Origin: Steroidobacteraceae bacterium
GTDB lineage: Bacteria > Pseudomonadota > Gammaproteobacteria > Steroidobacterales > Steroidobacteraceae
Assembly: GCA_025451845.1 (NCBI GenBank)
Contig: JANWJS010000028.1
Coordinates: 92,189-156,188 of the forward strand
DNA length: 64,000 bases
Direction of reading: 5' to 3'
The notes under the pieces are model-generated. The model ran no database searches. It had not been told where the DNA came from and saw nothing but the letters and a program-made list of their open reading frames with translations. Of the stretch, positions 1-7,759 are shown piece after piece (the stretch's first letter is position 1; the number at the start of each line of letters is the position of its first letter). The position numbers and the translations under genes were made by a program.

Positions 1-306
1 GAGAGCCTGGGGGCTCATGAGCTCCTCGGTGAATGGGTGCGAGAGAAGCTGCACTACTACCCCACCGTCACGCGCGAGCCGCACGCCAACCGCGGGCGCC
101 TCACGACCCTGATCGAGTCCGGACGTCTGTCCTACGACTTGGGACTTCCACCGCTCGACCCGGGGAGCGACCGCGTGATGGTCTGCGGCAGCCCGGCGAT
201 GCTCACGGACACCTGCACGTTGCTCGATGGACGCGGCTTCGAGATTTCGCCGGGAATCGGTGAGCCCGGCGACTACGTGATCGAGCGGGCTTTCGTCTCG
301 CGCTGA
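1..306 (+). CDS. fpr: ferredoxin-NADP reductase, C-terminal part (5' end outside window)
   Basis: Frame 1 open from base 1; REKLHYYPTVTREP...GRLT.LI.SG and DRVMVCGSPAMLTDTCTLLDGRGFEISPGIGEPGDYVIERAFV match the C-terminal FNR domain. Confidence 0.9.
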   Translation, partial: ESLGAHELLGEWVREKLHYYPTVTREPHANRGRLTTLIESGRLSYDLGLPPLDPGSDRVMVCGSPAMLTDTCTLLDGRGFEISPGIGEPGDYVIERAFVSR

Positions 307-384
307 ATCCCACGTCCGCTCCGGGGGCTCAGTTGAGATCCCGGGAGAACATCAGCTTGACGACGCGATCGTCGGTGGCCGCCG

Positions 385-1674
385 TCATCCCGAAGCCGAG
401 CCCGCCAGCGAGGCGCCCACGCGCGCCGCCGCCAACCACAGGACCCCGCAGATCACTACGGCGCCGGGGACGATCATCACCGCAGCACCCAGCGTCGAGA
501 CATCGGACAGCTTGCCGATGACGTAAGGCGAGGGTACATCTCCGAGCAGATGGATCGCGAAGACGCTCAGCGCCACCGCGGAAGCGCGCTCCAGGGGATT
601 CACCAGGTTGACGATCGCGGTGTTGATCGGCCCGGTGGACATGAAGAGGAGCAGCTCCGCGGCGATGAGTGACGGATAGAAAACCGCGGGCGCACCGGCG
701 GAGAGCGCAAGCCATACGGCCGGCACCGCGAGCAAGGCGGTCCAACCGGACAGCCACAGATACGCCTGGCGAGAGTATTTGAGCCAGTAGTCGCCGAGCC
801 AGCCACCCACGAACGTGCCGAGGAAACCGGTGATCACCACGATTGCACCGAATCCCGCGGAAGCCTGCTCGTCAGGGATACCACGCACCCGCTCGAGAAA
901 GGTAGGCATCCAGTACGCCAGGCCGCCGAGAGCAAACGTGTAGGCGGCGTAGCCGAGCACTGTGAGCAGATACACGCGCCCGCGCAGGAGGCGCAGGTAG
1001 ATCGACCATCCGTCAGTTTTTTGTGGCGCAAGCACTGCTTCATCTTCATCGTCCCGGACGCCGCGAGGGGGATCGGGAAGACGCAGAATCCAGGCTGCGA
1101 GAATCACGCCCGGCACCCCGGCAACATAGAATGCAGCGTGCCACCCGAAATGCTGGCGCACCACGCCTCCCACGATATAACCGAGCGCCGCGCCCACGGG
1201 GATGGCCATGTTGAAAATGGCGAAAGCACGCCCGCGCGTGCGCTTCCCGAAGAAGTCCGCGAGCAGCGAAGGCGCGATGGTCGCATACGCGGCCTCTCCG
1301 ATGCCGACCACGGCGCGCGCGCAGAGCAGCTGCACGTAGCTGCGCGCGAGTCCCGAGAGGCCGGTGGCAAGGCTCCAAACGAAGACGCCGATCGCGATCG
1401 GCTTCGGCCGCGAGCCCCGATCGCCCCTGCGCCCAAATAGCGGCGCCGTGAGCATGTAGACGATGAGAAAGCCGCTCATCAGCGAGCCGAGCTCGGAGTC
1501 GCTGAGGTGCATCGGCGCGCGCTTCAAGTCCGGCAGCACCGCCGAGACCACGTAGCGGTCGAGGTAGTTGAGCAGATTGATGCCGGCCAGGATGCTGAGC
1601 GCCAGCATCCCGGTGCGCTTGCCGTGCTCCCGGCCGCTGTCTTGCGGCTCGGCGACCGCGTCGGGCGGTGGCAT
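385..1674 (-). CDS. MFS transporter (spinster-like)
   Basis: 429 aa, about 12 hydrophobic segments, MFS motifs (LDRYVVSAVLPDLK, GRRGDRGSRP). Confidence 0.85.
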   Translation of the reverse strand: MPPPDAVAEPQDSGREHGKRTGMLALSILAGINLLNYLDRYVVSAVLPDLKRAPMHLSDSELGSLMSGFLIVYMLTAPLFGRRGDRGSRPKPIAIGVFVWSLATGLSGLARSYVQLLCARAVVGIGEAAYATIAPSLLADFFGKRTRGRAFAIFNMAIPVGAALGYIVGGVVRQHFGWHAAFYVAGVPGVILAAWILRLPDPPRGVRDDEDEAVLAPQKTDGWSIYLRLLRGRVYLLTVLGYAAYTFALGGLAYWMPTFLERVRGIPDEQASAGFGAIVVITGFLGTFVGGWLGDYWLKYSRQAYLWLSGWTALLAVPAVWLALSAGAPAVFYPSLIAAELLLFMSTGPINTAIVNLVNPLERASAVALSVFAIHLLGDVPSPYVIGKLSDVSTLGAAVMIVPGAVVICGVLWLAAARVGASLAGSASG

Positions 1675-1684
1675 GGGTCTACCC

Positions 1685-2473
1685 TCAGCAGGCCCGGACT
1701 TTCAATCGCTCGAGGTGCTGGCGCACCATGTCGCGAAAGCCCTCGCTGCTCGTCACGGTGGCGCCCCCCGCGAGTACCAGGATGAAATCGCCCCGCGGCG
1801 TGCGGCTCACCTCCCGCACATGGTTCATGTTCACGAGACACGAGCGGCTGATACGCAACATGGGCTGGGACTGTAGTGTCTTTTCCGCCTGTTGCAAAGT
1901 GCTGCGCGCCTGAAACGTGTCGCCCCCGACGATCAGCTTGACGTAGTTGCGGTCCGCCTCGGCGAGCTCGATCTGCGCCACATCGAGCATGTGCATGCGG
2001 CTGCCACACTCCGCGAGGACCCGCGGCCTGACGTCCACGGTCGTTGCCCCCCGCTCGATGCGCGCCAGCACTGCGGCGAGTGCCTCCTGGCGCTGCGCCG
2101 CGGTTTCCGCCTCCCGCCGGCGCCGCACCCGCTCGAGCGTGCGACGAAAGCGATCGTCGTCGAACGGCTTCAGGAGGTAATCCACCGCGCTGATGTCGAA
2201 TGCGTCGAGGGCATATTGGTCGTAAGCGGTGACGAATACGATGAGCGGCAGGGCTGCTGGATCGAGCGAACGCGCAAGCGATATACCGTCGAGCAAATCC
2301 ATCTGGATGTCGAGGAACAGCAGGTGCGGCGGCTTCGCCCGGATGGCCTCGAGAGCGGCACGGCTGTCGCCATACTCGCCGACCACGTTGAGATCGGACT
2401 CGCGTGCGCAACACTCCCGCAACGTGCGCCGGCCCGCGAGCTCGTCGTCCACGATCATCACATCGAGCATCAA
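1685..2473 (-). CDS. LytTR-family response regulator
   Basis: Receiver (MIVDDE, LFLDIQM, FVTAYDQYALDAF, DYLLKPF) followed by LytTR DNA-binding domain (NYVKLIVGGDTFQARSTLQQAEKTL, ISRSCLVNMNHVREV). Confidence 0.92.
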   Translation of the reverse strand: MMLDVMIVDDELAGRRTLRECCARESDLNVVGEYGDSRAALEAIRAKPPHLLFLDIQMDLLDGISLARSLDPAALPLIVFVTAYDQYALDAFDISAVDYLLKPFDDDRFRRTLERVRRRREAETAAQRQEALAAVLARIERGATTVDVRPRVLAECGSRMHMLDVAQIELAEADRNYVKLIVGGDTFQARSTLQQAEKTLQSQPMLRISRSCLVNMNHVREVSRTPRGDFILVLAGGATVTSSEGFRDMVRQHLERLKVRAC

Positions 2474-3648
2474 AGTGGCTCCGCCGACACCGCAGGTCCG
2501 ACCGCCTCTCCTGCAGCGGGAGCGGTCTCGAGTACCTCGGTGAGTAGCGGCAGGCGGATCTCAGCGATCCACTCCCCGTCCGCTTCGGGCTCCGAGCGCA
2601 AAGCGGCCCGCTCGCTGAATTGAATGGCTAGCCGGTCGCGCACGTTCCTGAGTCCTATCCCCCCCTCGCGAGCGGGACGCTCCGCGGCCACGGTGTTGGT
2701 GACTCGAAGAATCAGCTCGCCACGCTCGCCCGTGGCCGACACGCGCACGATGACCGGCCCCTGGTGACCCGCCAACCCATGCACGACGGCGTTCTCGACG
2801 AGCGGCTGTAGGATGAGACTCGGCACCCATGCCGGCGGCAGTGCTGCGGGCTGCGGAACCTCGATGGCGAGCCGGTCCGTGAAGCGCCGCTGCTGCAGCT
2901 CGAGGTACAGACGCACGAACTGCATTTCGTCGGCGAGACGGGAATATTCCCGCTCACCCGCATTGAGCAGGCGGCGCAGCAGGTCGCCGAGCTGCACGAT
3001 CATCGTGCGCGCGGTCGCCGGGTCCCAATCGATCTGCCCGCGGATGGTGTGCAGCAGGTTGAAGAGAGAATGCGGCGAGAGCTGCATACGCAGAGCTGCC
3101 AGATGCGCGGCCGCGAGCGCCCGCTCCAATGCCGCGGCACGGATCTGCGAGTCACGGAAGCGGCGGTAGAAGTCGAACCCGCTCAGCAGGGCGAGGGCAA
3201 ACCCGTAAGTCAGAAGGAACGTGGTGGCGCTCGCCAGCCAGACGGGCAGCTCCGCGCCCGGCATTTGGTGCATGACTCCGGAGGCGCTCGCCCAACTCTC
3301 TTGATAGTGGGCATGGCGCGACGAAGCGTTCATCAGCCATTCCCCCAGCCAGAGCGCGGGCGACGCGGCTGCCGCGAATGCGCCACCTATCAGCAACTGC
3401 AGCGGCAGGCAGCCGCTGAGCCGCTGCCAACCGATGCGCAGCGAACCCCAGACGCCGGCAAGGAGCAAGGGATAAAGGAAAAGATGCTGCAGCAGACGCG
3501 CCTCCCAGCCTGCAAAGACGTCCGGCATGTCAATCGCGCTCAGGCTCTCCTGCATGCTGTGCGCGTAGATCACATTGGAGGCGGCGACGTACGCCCAGAA
3601 AGCCGTGACGATCACAAGGGGCGGACGGACGCGCGGAGTCATGCACAT
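2470..3648 (-). CDS. sensor histidine kinase, LytS/YehU-like His_kinase family
   Basis: N-terminal TM segments; MQLSPHSLFNLLHTI H-box; VPSLILQPLVENAVVHG; GIGLRNVRDRL; 4-bp overlap with the response regulator. Confidence 0.92.
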   Translation of the reverse strand: MCMTPRVRPPLVIVTAFWAYVAASNVIYAHSMQESLSAIDMPDVFAGWEARLLQHLFLYPLLLAGVWGSLRIGWQRLSGCLPLQLLIGGAFAAAASPALWLGEWLMNASSRHAHYQESWASASGVMHQMPGAELPVWLASATTFLLTYGFALALLSGFDFYRRFRDSQIRAAALERALAAAHLAALRMQLSPHSLFNLLHTIRGQIDWDPATARTMIVQLGDLLRRLLNAGEREYSRLADEMQFVRLYLELQQRRFTDRLAIEVPQPAALPPAWVPSLILQPLVENAVVHGLAGHQGPVIVRVSATGERGELILRVTNTVAAERPAREGGIGLRNVRDRLAIQFSERAALRSEPEADGEWIAEIRLPLLTEVLETAPAAGEAVGPAVSAEPL

Positions 3649-3954
3649 AGATTACGCGAAGATGGCGCAAATCGGAGTGCGCGCCAGCGATACGGCGCAT
3701 TTTCAGGGACGATTCCGCCGGTGGCAGGGACGAGTCCGTTGAGTTGACTACGCATGGCGGCCCGGTGTCCGGCCTTGGGTCACCCCCGGTCTGGCCTCTC
3801 GCAACGCCCCGCACTCACGAGAAGTGACGGACCCGTGGTCGGCGGGGACGAATACGTGGCCGGACGGCTTACGCGGCGTTTAAACCGAGTGTCTCATATG
3901 CACGTCCAAGTGAAATGTAGTCGCTCGAACAAACTTCTGACAGGAGACACCGCC

Positions 3955-4329
3955 ATGAGCCGCCTCGCACAGTCCGTGATCGCCCGCCCGCGCGCCCTCG
4001 CCGCCGCTTTCGCCGCCCTGGGCATGCTCGCGACGGCAGCGGTGCTCGCATCGCCCGTCGTACCGGCCAGCCAGCCATCGGCTGACGAGTTGCAGACGAA
4101 CGTTTACTACGACCGGCGCGATCTCTCGACCGAGCGAAGGACTCGCGCGCTCTACCGGCGCATCGTGAGCGCCGCGCAGGAGGTATGTCCGGGATCCGAC
4201 TCGCTATCGCCGAGGGTGGTTGGCGCGAGCCAGGAATGCCAGCGGCAGGCGATTGCGCGGGCCGTCGGACAGATTGGCAACGCCCGCCTCGCGGCGATCG
4301 ATGCGAGGGCAACTTCGTGGCGCGGTTAA
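3955..4329 (+). CDS. UrcA family protein
   Basis: Signal peptide, NVYYDRRDLSTERRTRALYRRIVSAAQEVC motif; start chosen at ATG after AGGAGA. Confidence 0.75.
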   Translation: MSRLAQSVIARPRALAAAFAALGMLATAAVLASPVVPASQPSADELQTNVYYDRRDLSTERRTRALYRRIVSAAQEVCPGSDSLSPRVVGASQECQRQAIARAVGQIGNARLAAIDARATSWRG

Positions 4330-4351
4330 ACGGTTCGTGAGCTGCCACGCA

Positions 4352-4385
4352 CCCCGCCGTCTGGCGAGACGGCGGGGGCTTTCTG
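4352..4385 (+). terminator. putative rho-independent terminator downstream of UrcA gene
   Basis: CCCCGCCGTC-TGGCGA-GACGGCGGGG stem-loop followed by GCTTTCT. Confidence 0.7.
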
Positions 4386-4403
4386 TCCCTGGCGCGGAGC
4401 TTC

Positions 4404-4622
4404 TCACCGAGCCGGCGCCGGCCGATCGGGCGGCTCGCCGCGGTCGCACTTGCGGCAGTCGAGCGCCGTGCCGAGCATGCTGCCGCGCCCTTCTCTCGTC
4501 GTAACCCAGGGACGGCTGACCCACGGAGGGTTGTGGCGCACGTGCTGATTGTGTCCGCAGTCGAGCTCGGCCACCCACTGCTGCTCGCCATCGCGGTGAT
4601 AACCGGTGATTGTGCGTTTCAT
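4404..4622 (-). CDS. DUF3565 domain-containing protein
   Basis: [40 protein letters not shown]... [10 protein letters not shown]. Confidence 0.8.
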   Translation of the reverse strand: MKRTITGYHRDGEQQWVAELDCGHNQHVRHNPPWVSRPWVTTREGRGSMLGTALDCRKCDRGEPPDRPAPAR

Positions 4623-4644
4623 GGGCTTTGGTACATTGCCACGG

Positions 4645-5022
4645 ATGGAGATCTTCAAGGAATTCCGTATCGAGGCGGCACACCGGCTGCCCAACGTGCC
4701 ACCGGACCACAAGTGCGCGCGCCTTCATGGACACTCCTTTCGGGTGGGCGTGCACATCACGGGCGCGCTCGATCCGCACCTCGGCTGGGTATGTGATTTC
4801 GCCGCACTCTCGGCTGGCTTCGCGCCGCTGCACGAGGCGCTCGACCATCGCTATCTCAACGAGATTCCCGGGCTCGAGAACCCGACCAGTGAGCGCCTCG
4901 CGATATGGCTCTGGGAGCGCCTCTCGCCCCGCCTGCCTGGCTTGAGCCGGATCGTCATCCATGAGACCTGCACCAGCGGTTGCGAGTATCGGGGACTGGA
5001 AGCGCCGCCGTCCTCCCCCTGA
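4645..5022 (+). CDS. queD: 6-carboxytetrahydropterin synthase
   Basis: [66 protein letters not shown]. Confidence 0.92.
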   Translation: MEIFKEFRIEAAHRLPNVPPDHKCARLHGHSFRVGVHITGALDPHLGWVCDFAALSAGFAPLHEALDHRYLNEIPGLENPTSERLAIWLWERLSPRLPGLSRIVIHETCTSGCEYRGLEAPPSSP

Positions 5023-5082
5023 CCTCGTGCTAGGCTTGGCCGCCGCCGCAGAGACAGCAAGAGACGGCGGCAGGAGGGGTCC

Positions 5083-5688
5083 ATGAGCACGCGTGCGCGC
5101 ACCGCCTCACTGCCGGCTTGCGCCTGGGCGGCTCCGCTGGTCTGCCTGGGCATGGCCGTCGCGGGCACGGCGGCAGCACGAGACTGCGACGGCGTCTCCT
5201 TCCCGGAGCAGATCCAGGTGCACGGCGAAACGCTGACGCTCAACGGCCTGGGCCTGCGCAAGGCAACTATCTTCGGGATCAAGGTTTACGTGGGCGCGCT
5301 CTATGTGCCGCACCGGACTGCCGATGCCGCGGCCATCCTCAGCTCGCAGCAACCGGCGGAGGTCGAGCTGCGGTTCGTCTTCCACGTGACGGCCGGTCAG
5401 TTGCGCGACGCCTGGCAGGAGGGGTTCGAAAAGAGCGCGGCGGGCGAGCTGCCGCGACTGCAGAGCCGTATCGCGCAGCTCAATGGCTGGATGAAAAGCG
5501 TTGGATCCGGCCAGAGCATGACGTTTCTGCGCATTCCGGGTGTGGGCATCCAGTATTCCGTCGACGGCGCCGTGCAGGGCATCATTTCGGGGGACGACTT
5601 CGCCCGGGCATTCCTCGCGATCTGGCTCGGCCCCGCGCCTCCTAATCCGGAGCTGCGCGCCGGGCTTCTGGGCGGCGAATGCAGGTGA
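5083..5688 (+). CDS. chalcone isomerase-like family protein (secreted)
   Basis: Signal peptide; LTLNGLGLRKATIFGIKVYVGALYVPHRTADAAAIL. Confidence 0.8.
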   Translation: MSTRARTASLPACAWAAPLVCLGMAVAGTAAARDCDGVSFPEQIQVHGETLTLNGLGLRKATIFGIKVYVGALYVPHRTADAAAILSSQQPAEVELRFVFHVTAGQLRDAWQEGFEKSAAGELPRLQSRIAQLNGWMKSVGSGQSMTFLRIPGVGIQYSVDGAVQGIISGDDFARAFLAIWLGPAPPNPELRAGLLGGECR

Positions 5689-5712
5689 GCCCCGGTGACC
5701 GCGGTCTACGGA

Positions 5713-7365
5713 TCAGGTCGTCAGTGCCGCGCAGAGATGCACGCCCGCCAACTCCACTATTCTCAGGATCACGAGTCCGCCGGCTATCACGAGATAACCT
5801 CGCAGCGCGAGCATCGACCAGCGCGCGAGCGGCCTGATGCGCGCAGGTCCCAGCGTGCTCAGCGCCGGCATGCGCCACGCATCCCGCAGCCGCGAGTCGA
5901 TGCGCCAGGACGGTGAGCGCAGGGTCTTGAGGAAACGCGGCAGCGCGGCAACGAGCCCGATTGCCGAGCCGCCGCCGAGGATCGCGAGCATGGCGGCCGC
6001 GCCGAGCCCCGGGAAGAGCACCGCGGCGGTCAGAATCACCGAGAGCAGCAGCAGCACTCCGATCACCACGCCCGTGAACAGATTGAGCCAGGGCCCGTTC
6101 ACCCAGGGGCCGAGCACCTCCTCGTCGTTACAGAGGAGCAGCAGAAACACCGTCGCGCTGGGCAGCAGGACACCGGCGAGCGTCTGCACCGCGTTGGTCA
6201 GCAGGCCGAGAGGGGTGCCCGGCGTCAGCACGAGTGCTGCCGCAAGGGCGATCAGTCCGCCGTACACGACATAGAAGGTCTTGGCCTCCTTCGGCCGATT
6301 GTGCAGCGAATGCCTGAGCGAGAGCACATCGCCGACCGCATAGGCCGTGGACAGGGAGACCGACATGGCGCCGATCACGCTGGCATCGATCAAGGCGACC
6401 GCGAAGCACACGCCCGCCGCGTGGCCGACATACTTGCCCAGACCTGCCGCCACCGCGCCCGCGTCCCGGAAGGCGCCGAACTCCGCGTGCCCGGCGAAGG
6501 TCGCGGCCGTGAAGCCGACCATGGCCACCGCCCCAAGCACCACCAGAGCGATGCCGAGGCACAGGTCGATCCGCTCGTAGCGCATGAAGCGCGGAGTGAT
6601 CCGCTTATCGATGACATAGCTCTGCTGGAAGAAGAGCTGCCAGGGCGCGACCGTCGTACCGACGATGGCGATGATGAGCAGCATGATCTCGCTCAGCCTA
6701 CCCTGCGGCAGCTGCGGCACGATGAAATCGTGCGCCAGTTGCGCCATCGGCGGATGGACCCAGATGAGCACCGGAACCAGCAGGAGGCTGCCTAGCACGA
6801 GGAGCAGGGAGAACCGCTCGAAGCGGCGGAAATCGCCCGTGCCGGCGGCGGCAATGACGACCGCAGCGGCGGCCAGCACCCCGAGCGGACGCGACACACC
6901 GAGATAGGAGAGCGCCAGGCTGATGCCGATGAACTCCGTCACGATCGTGAGGGCGTTGAGAATGAACAGATCGATGACGCTGAAGGCGCCCCAGAACTTG
7001 CCGTAACGCTTCAGAATGAGGCGCGCATGGCCGACGCGCGTCACCGCGCCCAGGCGCAGCACCATCTCCTGGTTCACATACAGAACGGGTACGAGCAGAA
7101 GCAGCGTCCACAGTAGCGTGGTGCCATAGTTCTGTCCCGCCTGTGCGTACGTCCCGAAGGCGCCGGCGTCGTTATCACCCACCATGACGATGAGGCCCGG
7201 ACCCAAGATGGCGAGCAACGTCCGTAGCCGTGCCGCCCAGCCGCCGCGTGGGCCGACATCGTGGCGCCGAATGGTGCCGAAGGCGCCGTGGATGTCGCCG
7301 GCGTGGGCCTCCTCCAGCGCGGCATCGGCCACCGCAGTGAAAGCATCAGAATAAGACATGGGCAT
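5713..7365 (-). CDS. NRAMP family divalent metal transporter
   Basis: 550 aa; GPGLIVMVGDNDAGAFGTYAQAGQNYGT and IVGTTVAPWQLFFQQSYVIDK; multiple TM. Confidence 0.88.
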   Translation of the reverse strand: MPMSYSDAFTAVADAALEEAHAGDIHGAFGTIRRHDVGPRGGWAARLRTLLAILGPGLIVMVGDNDAGAFGTYAQAGQNYGTTLLWTLLLLVPVLYVNQEMVLRLGAVTRVGHARLILKRYGKFWGAFSVIDLFILNALTIVTEFIGISLALSYLGVSRPLGVLAAAAVVIAAAGTGDFRRFERFSLLLVLGSLLLVPVLIWVHPPMAQLAHDFIVPQLPQGRLSEIMLLIIAIVGTTVAPWQLFFQQSYVIDKRITPRFMRYERIDLCLGIALVVLGAVAMVGFTAATFAGHAEFGAFRDAGAVAAGLGKYVGHAAGVCFAVALIDASVIGAMSVSLSTAYAVGDVLSLRHSLHNRPKEAKTFYVVYGGLIALAAALVLTPGTPLGLLTNAVQTLAGVLLPSATVFLLLLCNDEEVLGPWVNGPWLNLFTGVVIGVLLLLSVILTAAVLFPGLGAAAMLAILGGGSAIGLVAALPRFLKTLRSPSWRIDSRLRDAWRMPALSTLGPARIRPLARWSMLALRGYLVIAGGLVILRIVELAGVHLCAALTT

Positions 7366-7759
7366 ATCCTCAAAAAAACTCGTCGCGATGAGGCGTCGCC
7401 AACCCTTAAGGCAGCGTGCGACGCGCGCCGTGTCGAGAGCCCTTCATGGAGATGCGGGGAAGCCGGCTTCGGCTCCCGTGCCGTCGCGACCTTAGTCGTC
7501 GTACGGCATGCACCGCCCCGCGTCAGATGGCGAGACGGTGAGGAGGCGGGTTCATAGGACCGCGACCCTGTGACGTCTCGCCGTCAGACGGCGACGAAGC
7601 GGCTACTAGGGCTTGGGTCCATAGAGTTCTTGGGTGGCTGAGCTGGGCGCGGATTCTTTTGGCTCGAGGCTCGAAAGTCAAGAGGCATGTTGATTGAAAG
7701 CCCAAGTCCCATAGACCCCTGCTGCACGAGATTGCCCAGCCCGTCCCGCGCGATGTGGG

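Noticed and set aside
7366-7600. Possible Mn-sensing yybP-ykoY riboswitch ahead of the NRAMP gene
   Set aside because: Read on the minus strand; hairpins are present but the conserved riboswitch core was not recognisable. A covariance-model scan would decide
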